Below, in pieces: positions 15,620-24,230 of a DNA stretch of 64,000 bases. The notes beneath the pieces were generated by a model. It saw only the letters and a list, made by a program, of their open reading frames with translations. It was not told where the DNA came from and ran no database searches. The translations under genes and the position numbers were made by a program. The stretch is taken from the NCBI GenBank assembly GCA_963833115.1, contig CAWHWS010000002.1:2356001-2420000 (forward strand), read 5' to 3'. Each line of letters starts with the position of its first letter. The stretch's first letter is position 1. The stretch is from Hasllibacter sp963833115. Its GTDB lineage: Bacteria; Pseudomonadota; Alphaproteobacteria; Rhodobacterales; Rhodobacteraceae.

Positions 15620-16093
15620 TCACCCGCCGATACGCACCTCCGGCGGCGTGAAGCTCGCCACGTCGACGAGCGCCTCGAGCGTGTTGATCCGGTAATGGCG
15701 CATCACCCGGCCGGTCGCGATCTCGGCATAGGTGTGCGAGCGCGCCATCCCGAGGAACCGCGTCCGGTCCGCGGCCACGAGGATCGCGCCCTCGAGGGTG
15801 CCGATCCCCTCGTGCTGCCCCTCGAAGGCGTCGTCGATCACCCGCCAGAGCACCGCCCGGTCGAAGGCCACGACATAGGTGCGCCCCGCCTGGCAGCGGA
15901 TCGCCTCGCGCCCCCGCGCCAGCCGCGCCGGCAGGGCGCCGGCGATCCGCGCCGCCTCCTCCGGCGCGTCGAGGGACGGAACGCACAGCTCGAACTCGAC
16001 CGCCGAGACGCCGCCCATGGCGGAGACCCCGCGCAGGCGCATCTCGGGATGGGCGTTCAGGGTGCGTGTGCGTTCGTCGTGGGCGAGCGTCAT
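15620..16093 (-). CDS. Hypothetical cytoplasmic protein
   Basis: A 157-residue protein with no signal peptide or membrane segment and no family I recognise. GGAGG stands ahead of the ATG at 16093 (MTLAHDERTRTLNAHPEMRL), which supports translation. The body looks like a mixed alpha/beta domain (RTYVVAFDRAVLWRVIDDAF, GAILVAADRTRFLGMARSH). It is 61 bases upstream of nuoA and in the same direction, so it may be first in that transcript. Confidence 0.62.
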   Translation of the reverse strand: MTLAHDERTRTLNAHPEMRLRGVSAMGGVSAVEFELCVPSLDAPEEAARIAGALPARLARGREAIRCQAGRTYVVAFDRAVLWRVIDDAFEGQHEGIGTLEGAILVAADRTRFLGMARSHTYAEIATGRVMRHYRINTLEALVDVASFTPPEVRIGG

Positions 16094-16268
16094 GGCGGGT
16101 CCTCCGGTCTGCGGCTCCGGCAGGCACGGCGCGCGGGGCGCGGCCTGCGGGGCGTTCACCGATTGTTGACGCTGGATTCGGGCGAGGGCGGGGCGCGGGC
16201 GCGGCGCGAATGGACAGTTGCCGGGGCGGGCGTCGCGCGTCCGCGGGGGGGCGGCGGCGGCGCGCGCC

Positions 16269-17036
16269 CTATCCCGCCCAGGGCGGCGGCCGCCCGGCGA
16301 AGAACGCCTCGATCCCCGCCGCCGCCTCCGGGCTCTCCCACCGCGCGACGAGGGCCGCGACCGAGGCCTCGACCTCCGCCGCCCCGGGCGCCCCCGCCAG
16401 GCGCCGCGCGAGCGCCTTGGCCTCCGCCACCGCCCCCGGGGCCGCCGCGAGATAGGGCGCCACCTCCGCCTCGACCGCGGCGTCCAGGTCCTCGGCCACG
16501 CGCGCGACGATGCCGAGCGCCGCCGCCTCCGCCGCGCCGAACACCCGCGGCGCCATGAATATCTGGCGCAGCCGCGGCCCCAGGCGCGCCGCGACATAGG
16601 GCCCGATCGTCGCCGGGATCAGGCCGAGCCGCGTCTCCGTCAGGCCGAAGCGCGCGCCCGGCGCCGCCAGCGCCACGTCGCACACGCAGGCCAGCCCCAC
16701 GCCGCCGCCGAACGCGTCCCCGTGCACCCGCCCGATCAGGGGCACGGGCATCGCGTCGAGCGCGCCCAGCATCCCCGCGAGCGCCCGCGCGCCCTCCGCG
16801 CGCGCCTCCGCAGTGGCGTCCATCTGCGCGCGCATCCATTCGAGGTCGCCGCCGGCGCAGAACGCGGCGCCCTCCCCCGCGAGGACCACGGCCCGAACCG
16901 CCGGATCGGCCCCCAGCGCGCCCGCCGCCTCCGTGAGGGCGTCGATCGTCGCCCGGTCGAGCGCGTTGCGCTTCGCGGGCCGCACGAGCGACAGGGTCGC
17001 CACGCCGCGCGCGTCGGTCCCGATCCGAATGGTCAT
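16269..17036 (-). CDS. liuC: Enoyl-CoA hydratase, probable methylglutaconyl-CoA hydratase
   Basis: Crotonase-fold protein of 255 residues that would hydrate 3-methylglutaconyl-CoA to HMG-CoA in leucine degradation. It has RPAKRNALDRATIDAL, the oxyanion-hole segment GAAFCAGGDLEWMR, and HGDAFGGGVGLACVCDVALA with ETRLGLIPATIGPYV. The specific assignment comes from its place in the liu cluster (HMG-CoA lyase, both methylcrotonyl-CoA carboxylase subunits and isovaleryl-CoA dehydrogenase nearby, all minus strand). A plus-strand VPLPA gene separates it from liuE, so it may need its own promoter. Confidence 0.86.
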   Translation of the reverse strand: MTIRIGTDARGVATLSLVRPAKRNALDRATIDALTEAAGALGADPAVRAVVLAGEGAAFCAGGDLEWMRAQMDATAEARAEGARALAGMLGALDAMPVPLIGRVHGDAFGGGVGLACVCDVALAAPGARFGLTETRLGLIPATIGPYVAARLGPRLRQIFMAPRVFGAAEAAALGIVARVAEDLDAAVEAEVAPYLAAAPGAVAEAKALARRLAGAPGAAEVEASVAALVARWESPEAAAGIEAFFAGRPPPWAG

Positions 17037-17162
17037 GGCGTCCTCCCCGGTGTCCGGCGGAGGCTATGGGCCGTCGGCGCGCTTGCCTACAAGTCGCGAC
17101 CCCCGGTTGACAGGTCGAGGGTCGATCATGTGTCCTGCCGGAAGCATCGAATAGGAGGCACC

Positions 17163-17762
17163 ATGACCCGCATCCTTCTCGCCGCCGTCGCCTCGCTGGG
17201 GCTCTCGGCCGGATCGGCGCCCGCGGACACCGTCGAGATCACCTTCGCGGACGGGCCCGGCGGCCTCGTCGTGACGGGCGCCGGCTCGATCGACCTGAGC
17301 GCTCTGACGTTCCAGCTATCGGACGGATCGTTCCGCACCATCGATCCCGCCAGAGGCCGGCTGATCCTGGGGCCAACGAGGGTCACCGATTTCGACTTCT
17401 ACGGACCAGGGCCGAGCCCGGCCTCCCCGATCTTCGGCGACGGCGGCGTCGTCAGCGACCTTACTGGCGACATCGTCTTCGCCGGCACGGGCGACGGGTT
17501 CGGCTTCCGCCCCGACACGGCGAACGGCACCATCCTCTACCTGCCCGCGGGATACGTCTCCGGCACGCCGATCGCGTTCACGCAGTCCATCCCGGAGGTC
17601 ACGGTGGCCGACCTCGGCATCTTCGCGCAATCTGACCTCACCATGTTCGCCGGCAACACGATCTCCCTGCAGGTCGTCGCGCCGATCCCCCTGCCCGCCA
17701 CCGCGCCGCTCCTCGCGCTCGCCCTCGGCTGGCTCGGCTGGCGCGCCCGCCGGGGGGCCTGA
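17163..17762 (+). CDS. Exported VPLPA/PEP-CTERM-type protein
   Basis: A 199-residue protein with an N-terminal signal peptide (ILLAAVASLGLSAGSAPA), an all-beta-looking middle, and a C-terminal sorting signal: PIPLPATAPLLALALGWLGW followed by RARRGA. Such tails direct cleavage by an exosortase (XrtD-type for VPLPA signals) at the inner membrane. AGGAGG precedes the ATG, and a TTGACA box lies at 17107-17112. It is inserted in the opposite direction between liuC and liuE, so it is likely a late insertion. The substrate or ligand is unknown. Confidence 0.8.
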   Translation: MTRILLAAVASLGLSAGSAPADTVEITFADGPGGLVVTGAGSIDLSALTFQLSDGSFRTIDPARGRLILGPTRVTDFDFYGPGPSPASPIFGDGGVVSDLTGDIVFAGTGDGFGFRPDTANGTILYLPAGYVSGTPIAFTQSIPEVTVADLGIFAQSDLTMFAGNTISLQVVAPIPLPATAPLLALALGWLGWRARRGA

Positions 17763-17778
17763 GGCCCCACCGGGCCGC

Positions 17779-18639
17779 TCAGGCGGGCGGCCCGCGCATC
17801 CCCCGCGCCATCGCCGCCGCCGCGTCCACCACCGCCAGGTCCAGTCCGGTCTCGAACCCGAGCGCCGCCAGCCGCCGCGCCAGCGCCTCGGTCGCCACGT
17901 TCCCGGCCGCGCCCGGCGCGTAGGGACAGCCGCCCAGCCCCCCCACGGCCGCGTCGAACACCCGCAGCCCCCGCGTCAGGGCGACCTCCACGTTCTCCAG
18001 CGCGCGCCCGCCGGTGTCGTGGAAATGCCCCGCCAAGGCGTCCGCATCCGCCACCGCGAGCACCGCGCCCAGCATCGCGTCCACCGCCTCCGGCGTCCCG
18101 CGCCCGACCGTGTCGCCCAGGCTCACCTCCCCGCAGCCCATCCCGAACAGGAGGTCCGTCACCCGCGCCACCTCCGCCGGCGCCACCCGCCCGTCGAAGG
18201 GGCAATCCGTCACGCAGCTCACGTAGCCGCGCAAGCTGGCCCCCGCCGCCAGCGCCCCCTCGGCGACCGGCGCCAGCCGCTCCAGGCTCTCCGCCACGCT
18301 CGCGTTCAGGTTCGCCCGGCTGAACCCCTCGGAGGCGGAGACGAAGATCGCCACCTCGTCCGCCCCCGCCGCCAGCGCCCGCTCCAGCCCCCGGACGTTC
18401 GGCGCCAGCGCGGCGTAGCGCACCCCGGGCGCCCGGCGGATCGCGGCCATCACCTCCGCCCCGTCCGCCATCTGCGGCACCCAGCGGGGCGAGACGAAGG
18501 CCGCCGCCTCGATCCGCCGGAACCCCGCGGTCGAGAGCAGGTCGATCAGCGCCACCTTCTCCGCCGCGGGGATGCGGCGCGCCTCGTTCTGGAGCCCGTC
18601 CCGCGGGCCGACCTCCACGATCTCGACCGCCTCGCTCAC
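17779..18639 (-). CDS. liuE: Hydroxymethylglutaryl-CoA lyase
   Basis: Cleaves HMG-CoA to acetyl-CoA and acetoacetate, the last step of leucine degradation. The 286-residue TIM-barrel protein has EVGPRDGLQNEARRIPAAEK, AFVSPRWVPQMADG, SASEGFSRANLNAS, and the signature region GGLGGCPYAPGAAGNVATE with the catalytic cysteine (about residues 233-251). It starts at GTG 18639, overlapping the GST stop (GTGA). Metal-ligand residues (the Asp of GPRDG, the HFHDTGGRAL histidines) are present. Confidence 0.94.
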   Translation of the reverse strand: MSEAVEIVEVGPRDGLQNEARRIPAAEKVALIDLLSTAGFRRIEAAAFVSPRWVPQMADGAEVMAAIRRAPGVRYAALAPNVRGLERALAAGADEVAIFVSASEGFSRANLNASVAESLERLAPVAEGALAAGASLRGYVSCVTDCPFDGRVAPAEVARVTDLLFGMGCGEVSLGDTVGRGTPEAVDAMLGAVLAVADADALAGHFHDTGGRALENVEVALTRGLRVFDAAVGGLGGCPYAPGAAGNVATEALARRLAALGFETGLDLAVVDAAAAMARGMRGPPA

Positions 18640-19286
18640 GGCGCCACCACCGGCCAGGGCTCGTAGAACGCCCGGTCGTAGAGCCCGCCCTCCGCCGGGA
18701 ACCCCGGCCGGGCCGCGCAGCGCCCGAACCACGCCGCCACGCCGGGATGCCCGTCCAGCCGCGCGAACCGGCGCGCCATGTCGACCGCCTGCCCCACGTT
18801 CACGTCCGCGGCCGAGAACCCCCCGTCCAGCAACCAGTCCCGCCCCCCGAGCCGCGCCTCCAGCGCGTCGTAGCACTTGGCCGTCCGCGCCGCCTCCAGC
18901 CTCATCACCATGGGCGAGCGCATCCAGTCCTCGCGCAGCATCAGGTGCTGCTGCGTGAGCGCCGCCACGTGCTGCGAGACCGTCTCCGCGAAGTGCACCC
19001 AGCGCAGCCACTCGGCCCGCTCCGCATGCCCCGCCGGCCGCCCGAGCCCCTCGGGCGAGTGCGCCTCGCACAGCACCTGCGCGATCGCCCCCGTCTCCGA
19101 CAGCGCCGCGCCGTCCAGCTCCACCGCCGGCACCCGCCCCGCCGGGCTCACCGCGAGGAACCCCGCCTCCCGCAGCCCCTTGCCGAACGGATGCTCCACC
19201 ACCTCGAACGCGACGCCCAACTCCCGCAGCAGCCACAGCACCCGATCCGAGCGCGTCTGCGGGCAGTGATGCAGCACGATCCTCAT
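18636..19286 (-). CDS. Glutathione S-transferase family protein
   Basis: A 216-residue protein with an N-terminal thioredoxin-like domain (MRIVLHHCPQTRSDRVLWLL, VSPAGRVPAVELDGAALSET, which includes the cis-proline and SET/glutathione-contact motif) and an all-helical C-terminal domain (SAADVNVGQAVDMARRF). It lies between liuD and liuE and its stop overlaps the liuE start, so it is expressed with leucine catabolism. A direct role in that pathway is not established; it may detoxify reactive CoA intermediates, which is inference. Confidence 0.85.
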   Translation of the reverse strand: MRIVLHHCPQTRSDRVLWLLRELGVAFEVVEHPFGKGLREAGFLAVSPAGRVPAVELDGAALSETGAIAQVLCEAHSPEGLGRPAGHAERAEWLRWVHFAETVSQHVAALTQQHLMLREDWMRSPMVMRLEAARTAKCYDALEARLGGRDWLLDGGFSAADVNVGQAVDMARRFARLDGHPGVAAWFGRCAARPGFPAEGGLYDRAFYEPWPVVAP

Positions 19287-19348
19287 CGCCGCACCCCGCA
19301 GCAGCCCCGCCGCCCGATCCTCGCCGGCGCCCCGCCCGCGATCCCGTC

Positions 19349-19371
19349 ATCCTCCGGCTCGACCGGAGGAT
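19349..19371. repeat. REP-like palindrome downstream of liuD (copy 1)
   Basis: A perfect 9-bp inverted repeat, ATCCTCCGG and CCGGAGGAT around a CTCGA loop. It lies in a 430-base stretch with no gene between liuD and the GST gene. Short palindromes of the CATCCTCCGG...CCGGAGGAT kind are common dispersed elements in alphaproteobacteria. Confidence 0.5.
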
Positions 19372-19617
19372 CTCCCCAGGCGGACGCACCCGGGCCGGGG
19401 GTCCGACCTGCGGGCCGGGCGCGAGGGACGACGCGGATCGTCCACGCGGCCAGCTCCCGGTCACGGGCCGATCCCGGACGGCGCCGAGGACGGGCCCGCC
19501 GGCGCCCGGCGGCGACCTCGGACCCGTCCCGGCCCCCGCGCACGCCCGCCCAGAGGGCGTCGTCCACCGGCCCGGGCGGAGGACCTCCCGCCCCGGAGGC
19601 CCGGCCGTGGGCCAGAG

Positions 19618-19640
19618 GTCCTCGGATCGGGTCCGAGGAC
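19618..19640. repeat. REP-like palindrome downstream of liuD (copy 2)
   Basis: A second 9-bp inverted repeat, GTCCTCGGA and TCCGAGGAC around TCGGG, about 250 bases from copy 1 and similar in size and spacing. Together they may form a REP doublet between liuD and the GST gene, or act as an mRNA processing or attenuation point. I see no gene in the rest of 19287-19716. Confidence 0.45.
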
Positions 19641-19716
19641 GACGTCCGCGGGGAGCCGCCCGCGATCCCGGACGCCCCGAGGGCGCCCGCCCGCACCGCC
19701 AAGCGCCCGCCGGTCC

Positions 19717-21651
19717 TCATTCCTCCTCCAGCACCACCAGAGGCGCCCCCGCCTCGACCTGCGCGCCCGCCGCGTACGGCACCTGCGCCACCACGCCCGC
19801 CCGGGGCGCGCGCAGCACGTGCTCCATCTTCATCGCCTCGAGGAGCGCCAGCCGACCGCCCGCCTCCACCGCGTCCCCCACCGCCACGAACACCTCGCGC
19901 AGCAGCCCCGGCATCGGCGCCTCCACGCGCCCCGCGCCCCCGGCCGCCGCCGCCACGTCCAGCGGGTCCGGCACCCGCGCCCGCAGCGCCCCGCCCCCGA
20001 ACACCGCCGCCTCGCCCGCCCCGCGCCAGAGCCGCACCGCGCGCACCACCCCGTCCACCGCCCAGCCCGCCGCCCAGCCCGCCGCCCGCCGCTCCACGCG
20101 GACCCCGTCCACGTCGAACGCCCCGCCGCCGAGCGCCGTCACCCACGCCTCGCGCCGCTCGCCGGCGACCTCGAACGCCGCGCACCGCCGCAGCGGCGCC
20201 CAGAGCGCGAACCCCCCGAGCGGGCCCGCCTCCTCGTGCAGCCCCAGCGCGGCGACCGCGACGAGCGCCAGCCGCCACCCCTCCGGCTCCCCCGCCGCGG
20301 TCAGCGCCTCCAGGTCCCGCCCGATCAGCCCGGTGTCCACATCCCCCGCCCGGAACCCCTCGTGCCGCAGCAGCGCCGCCAGGAACGGTAGGTTCAGGGT
20401 CATCCCCCCCGCCTCCACCTCCTCCAGCGCCCGCGTCAGGGCTCCGACCGCCGCCGACCGCGTGGCCCCGTGCGCGATCACCTTCGCCACCATCGGATCG
20501 TAGTGCGGCGTGATCCGGTCCCCCTCGCGCACCCCCGGATCGACCCGCACCCCGGCGGGCCAGCGCAGCCGCTCCAGCACCCCCGTCACCGGCAGGAACC
20601 CGTTGGCCGGGTCCTCCGCGTAGATGCGCGCCTCCACCGCGTGCCCGGTGATCGACAGGTCCTCCTGCCGTGCCGGCAGCCCGCCCCCCATCGCCACGCG
20701 AAGCTGCCACTCCACGAGGTCCACCCCCGTGACCGCCTCCGTCACCGGATGCTCCACCTGCAGGCGCGTGTTCATCTCCATGAAGTAGAACCGGTCCGCC
20801 CGCAGGCCGCCCGACGCGTCGACGATGAACTCCACCGTCCCCGCGCCCGAATAGCCGATCGCCTCGGCCGCCCGCACCGCCGCCGCGCCCATCTCGGCGC
20901 GCATCCCGGGCGTCATTCCCGGCGCCGGCGCCTCCTCGATCACCTTCTGATGCCGACGCTGGAGCGAGCAGTCCCGCTCGAAGAGGTGCACCGCCCGCGC
21001 CCCGTCCCCGAACACCTGCACCTCGATGTGCCGCGGCGTCGCCACCAGCTTCTCGACCAGCACGTCGTCGTTGCCGAACGCCGCCCGGGCCTCGGCCCGC
21101 GCCGCCCGCAGCGCCTCGGGGAACTCTTCCGGGCCGGCCGCCGCCCGCATCCCCTTGCCGCCGCCGCCCGCCACCGCCTTCACCAGCACCGGGAACCCGA
21201 TCCCCGCCGCCGCCTCGGCCAGCGCGCCGTCCTCCTGCACGTCGCGCACGCCCGGGACGACCGGCACCCCCGCCGCCTCCATAAGCGCCTTCGCCGCGTC
21301 CTTCAGCCCCATCGCCCGGATCGCAGCTGCGCTGGGCCCCACGAACACTAATCCGGCCGCCTCGACGGCCTCCACGAACTCCGGGTTCTCGCTGAGGAAC
21401 CCGTATCCTGGATGGATCGCCCCCGCCCCCGTCGCCAGCGCCGCCTCGATGATGACGGCGCCCTTGAGGTAGCTCTCCCCCGGCGCGTCCCCCCCGATCC
21501 GCACCGCCACGTCGCACGCCGCCACGTGCGCCGCCTCCCGGTCCGCGTCCGAGTAGACGGCCACCGTCCGCACCCCCATCGCCCGCGCCGTCCGCGCGAT
21601 CCGGCACGCGATCTCGCCCCGGTTGGCGATGAGGAGGGTGTCGAAGTTCAC
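19717..21651 (-). CDS. liuD: Methylcrotonyl-CoA carboxylase, biotin-carrying alpha subunit
   Basis: Carboxylates its biotin with bicarbonate and ATP, then passes CO2 to 3-methylcrotonyl-CoA on the beta subunit. The 644-residue protein has the biotin carboxylase half (LLIANRGEIACRIARTARAM; HPGYGFLSENPEF; the ATP loop VKAVAGGGGKGMR; FMEMNTRLQVEHPVTE) and a C-terminal biotinyl domain with the carrier lysine in LEAMKMEHVL. No ATG is near the conserved N-terminus, so a GTG at 21651 (reading VNFDTLLIANRGE) is the likely start. Assignment as methylcrotonyl- rather than propionyl-CoA carboxylase comes from the liu context. Confidence 0.93.
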   Translation of the reverse strand: MNFDTLLIANRGEIACRIARTARAMGVRTVAVYSDADREAAHVAACDVAVRIGGDAPGESYLKGAVIIEAALATGAGAIHPGYGFLSENPEFVEAVEAAGLVFVGPSAAAIRAMGLKDAAKALMEAAGVPVVPGVRDVQEDGALAEAAAGIGFPVLVKAVAGGGGKGMRAAAGPEEFPEALRAARAEARAAFGNDDVLVEKLVATPRHIEVQVFGDGARAVHLFERDCSLQRRHQKVIEEAPAPGMTPGMRAEMGAAAVRAAEAIGYSGAGTVEFIVDASGGLRADRFYFMEMNTRLQVEHPVTEAVTGVDLVEWQLRVAMGGGLPARQEDLSITGHAVEARIYAEDPANGFLPVTGVLERLRWPAGVRVDPGVREGDRITPHYDPMVAKVIAHGATRSAAVGALTRALEEVEAGGMTLNLPFLAALLRHEGFRAGDVDTGLIGRDLEALTAAGEPEGWRLALVAVAALGLHEEAGPLGGFALWAPLRRCAAFEVAGERREAWVTALGGGAFDVDGVRVERRAAGWAAGWAVDGVVRAVRLWRGAGEAAVFGGGALRARVPDPLDVAAAAGGAGRVEAPMPGLLREVFVAVGDAVEAGGRLALLEAMKMEHVLRAPRAGVVAQVPYAAGAQVEAGAPLVVLEEE

Positions 21652-21670
21652 GAATGCGCCCGCCGGCGCG

Positions 21671-22078
21671 TCAGCAGTCCGGCGCTCGATGAAACGTCGC
21701 CGCGCCCCGATCGATCGACGGACCCCGCGCGCATCCGCGCGGCCGCATCGGCATGCGCGCCGGGGGTCCTCTCCCCGAGACCCCGTCCTCTCCACCCGCA
21801 CCCGGCGCCTCGCTCGGCAGCGCCCGCATCTCCTCGAGGCTCGACACCGCAGCGACAGTCCGCTCGCCGGAACGCGGCGCAAGCCGCCCGTCGCCGATAC
21901 CCCCGAGCAGCTCGATCGACCAACCGACCGCGATCACCGCGCAGGCCAGGACCATCCGCTCCCGATATCGCGGCAGCCTCCGCCGTGCGGACCTCCGGGA
22001 TCGGCGCGGAGGATCCTTCAGGCTCCACACCGGCACCGCATCCGCGCCTCCCGTCTTCAAGCGCGATCTCGCCGTCAT
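21671..22078 (-). CDS. Possible small single-helix membrane protein
   Basis: In the 529-base gap between liuD and the ASCH gene, a minus-strand frame contains a basic stretch (RRSRRSARRRLPRYRER) followed by a plausible membrane helix (MVLACAVIAVGWSIELLGG) and SSLEEMRALPSEAPGAGGED. The ends are low-complexity and no family is recognised. The helix is the only support, so this may be a chance frame in GC-rich DNA. Otherwise I see nothing in the gap. Confidence 0.3.
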   Translation of the reverse strand: MTARSRLKTGGADAVPVWSLKDPPRRSRRSARRRLPRYRERMVLACAVIAVGWSIELLGGIGDGRLAPRSGERTVAAVSSLEEMRALPSEAPGAGGEDGVSGRGPPARMPMRPRGCARGPSIDRGAATFHRAPDC

Positions 22079-22180
22079 GGCGGGGCCGTGCCCCCGCCGC
22101 CCGGCGAGAAGCGCCCGAAACTGGGGCGAGATCGTGGCGTTCGTCGAGAGGAACACCCGGTCCCGGGCGCGGCGACCTCC

Positions 22181-22585
22181 TCACCCGAAATCCTCCACCA
22201 TCTCGAACCGTTCGCAGACCAGCATGATGTCCTCCGACCACCCTCCATTCCGCTCGAAATACCGCACGTGCCCCGCCCGCCAGTCCTCGTAGGACCCCTC
22301 GCCCTCCGCCTCCGCGAACTCCCGCGTCACGGCGTCGAAGCGCACCCGCTCCACCGACACCGTCCGAACCGCCAGCGCCGGCGTCCCGTCCCACCCCAGC
22401 GCGACGTCCACCCGCCCCGCCGCCGGCATCGCCTCGCCGGCCTCGAAGTCGCGCAGCGCGCCGCAGGTCGCGGTCTTCGCGCCCGAGCGCACCGCCGCCA
22501 GCAGCGCGGCCGACAGCGCCGGCCCGTCGCCGAAGGTGAACGTCTCCGCCCCCGGATGCCGGCGCAGCGCCTCCTCCAGGGTCAT
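22181..22585 (-). CDS. ASCH domain protein
   Basis: A 134-residue protein (MTLEEALRRHPGAETFTFGD) whose layout matches the ASCH fold, a PUA-like small domain proposed to bind RNA or modified nucleotides: LLAAVRSGAKTATCGALRDF, a basic-loop segment, VERVRFDAVTREFAEAEGEG and the final FERNGGWSEDIMLVCERFEM. The start at 22585 fits homologues, although several upstream in-frame ATGs exist within an ATG-rich repeat. It follows liuB closely in the liu cluster; the reason for that association is unknown. Confidence 0.78.
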   Translation of the reverse strand: MTLEEALRRHPGAETFTFGDGPALSAALLAAVRSGAKTATCGALRDFEAGEAMPAAGRVDVALGWDGTPALAVRTVSVERVRFDAVTREFAEAEGEGSYEDWRAGHVRYFERNGGWSEDIMLVCERFEMVEDFG

Positions 22586-22640
22586 GCGCATGCCATGCGC
22601 ATGAGTCGTGCATCGGATGTGCATGCCCCGCACATCACAT
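22583..22640. repeat. ATG-rich short repeat cluster ahead of the ASCH gene
   Basis: Two copies of CATGCGCATG stand in tandem, followed by GTGCATC, GATGTGCATG and GCACATC, between the liuB stop and the ASCH start. The same units, in a slightly different order, occur at 34947-35007. ATGCGCAT and TGCATGCA-like cores are self-complementary. Function unknown: an operator array or a translational leader are both possible. Confidence 0.55.
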
Positions 22641-24230
22641 CCTAAACACGCCGAAGCGCGTCTCCTCCACCGGCGCGTGGAGCGCCGCGCGCAGCGACAG
22701 GATCAGCACCTCGCGCGTGCGCCGGGGGTCCACGATCCCGTCGTCCCAGAGCCGCGCGCTGGCGTAGAGCGGGTGCGACTGCCGCTCGAACTGCGCCCGC
22801 ACCGGCGCCTCGATCGCCTCCGCCTCCTCGTCCGTCAGCACCTCGCCGCGCCCCTCCCGCGCCGCCCGCTGCACCGTCGACAGCACCCCCGCCGCCTGCT
22901 CGCCCCCCATCACCGAGATGCGCGAGGACGGCCAGGACCACATGAAGTTCGGCTGATAGGCCCTTCCGCTCATGCCGTAATTCCCGGCGCCGAAGCTGCC
23001 GCCCACCACCATCGTGACCTTCGGCACCGCCGTCGTGGCCACCGCCGTCACCATCTTCGCCCCGTGCCGGGCGATCCCCTCGTTCTCGTAACGCTTCCCC
23101 ACCATGAAACCGGTCACGTTCTGCAGGAACACCAAGGGGATGCGCCGCTGGCTGCACAGCTCCACGAAATGCGCCCCCTTCTGCGCCGCCTCCGAGAAGA
23201 TGACCCCGTTGTTCGCCACCACTCCGCAGGCGATCCCCCCGATGGACGCGAAGCCGCAGACCAGCGTCTCCCCGAACCGCGCCTTGAACTCGTCCATGCG
23301 CGAGCCGTCCACGACCCGCGCGATCACCTCGCGGATGTCGTAGGGCGTGCGCAGGTCGGCCGGCACGACCTCGAGCAGCTCCTCGGCATCGTAGGCGGGC
23401 GGATCCCCCACCCCGTCAGGGACTTGGCAGCCGTCGTTCAAGCTGCCCACCGCCCGCCGCGCCAGCGCCAGCGCGTGCGCGTCGTCCTCCGCGAGGTAGT
23501 CCGCTACCCCCGAGAGCCGCGTGTGCACGTCGCCGCCGCCGAGCTCCTCGGCGGTCACCACCTCCCCCGTCGCGGCGCGCACCAAGGGCGGCCCGGCGAG
23601 GAAGATCGTCCCCTGCTCGCGCACGATGATCGACACGTCCGACATCGCCGGCACGTAGGCGCCGCCCGCGGTGCACGACCCCATCACCACCGCGACCTGC
23701 GCGATCCCGGCCGCGCTCATGTTCGCCTGGTTGTAGAAGATGCGCCCGAAATGGTCGCGGTCCGGGAACACCTCGTCCTGCTGCGGCAGGTTCGCGCCAC
23801 CCGAATCCACGAGGTAAACGCAGGGCAGCCGGCATTCCGCCGCGATCTCCTGCGCGCGCAGGTGCTTCTTCACCGTGATCGGGAAGTAGGTCCCGCCCTT
23901 CACCGTCGCGTCGTTGGCCACGACCATCACGTCGCGCCCCATGCAGCGCCCCACGCCCGCGATCGCGCCCCCGCCCGGCGCGGCGCCGTCGTACATCCCG
24001 TGCCCGGCCGTCGCGCCGACCTCGAGGAACGGCGAGCCCGCATCGAGAAGCCCCGCCACCCGGTCGCGCGGCAGCATCTTGCCCCGCCCCAGGTGCCGCT
24101 CCCGGGCCCGCGGCCCGCCGCCCGCGGCCGCCGCCTCCGCCGCCGCGCGCACCGCCTCGATCGCCGCCAGGTGCGCGGCCCGGCGCGCCGCGCCCTCCGG
24201 CCCCGGGACATGCGCGGTGCGCAGCCTCAC
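22635..24230 (-). CDS. liuB: Methylcrotonyl-CoA carboxylase, beta (carboxyltransferase) subunit
   Basis: Transfers CO2 from biotin to 3-methylcrotonyl-CoA. The 531-residue crotonase-like carboxyltransferase contains RERHLGRGKMLPRDRVAGLL, ECRLPCVYLVDSGGANLPQQ, VMGSCTAGGAYVPAMSDVSI, GTIFLAGPPLVRAATGE and VTGFMVGKRYENEGIARHGA (about residues 383-402). The true start is a GTG at 24230 overlapping the stop of the DUF1622 gene (GTGA). In the raw sequence an extra base in that upstream gene fuses the two into one 683-codon frame, which is an artefact. Length and motifs otherwise normal. Confidence 0.94.
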   Translation of the reverse strand: MRLRTAHVPGPEGAARRAAHLAAIEAVRAAAEAAAAGGGPRARERHLGRGKMLPRDRVAGLLDAGSPFLEVGATAGHGMYDGAAPGGGAIAGVGRCMGRDVMVVANDATVKGGTYFPITVKKHLRAQEIAAECRLPCVYLVDSGGANLPQQDEVFPDRDHFGRIFYNQANMSAAGIAQVAVVMGSCTAGGAYVPAMSDVSIIVREQGTIFLAGPPLVRAATGEVVTAEELGGGDVHTRLSGVADYLAEDDAHALALARRAVGSLNDGCQVPDGVGDPPAYDAEELLEVVPADLRTPYDIREVIARVVDGSRMDEFKARFGETLVCGFASIGGIACGVVANNGVIFSEAAQKGAHFVELCSQRRIPLVFLQNVTGFMVGKRYENEGIARHGAKMVTAVATTAVPKVTMVVGGSFGAGNYGMSGRAYQPNFMWSWPSSRISVMGGEQAAGVLSTVQRAAREGRGEVLTDEEAEAIEAPVRAQFERQSHPLYASARLWDDGIVDPRRTREVLILSLRAALHAPVEETRFGVFRM

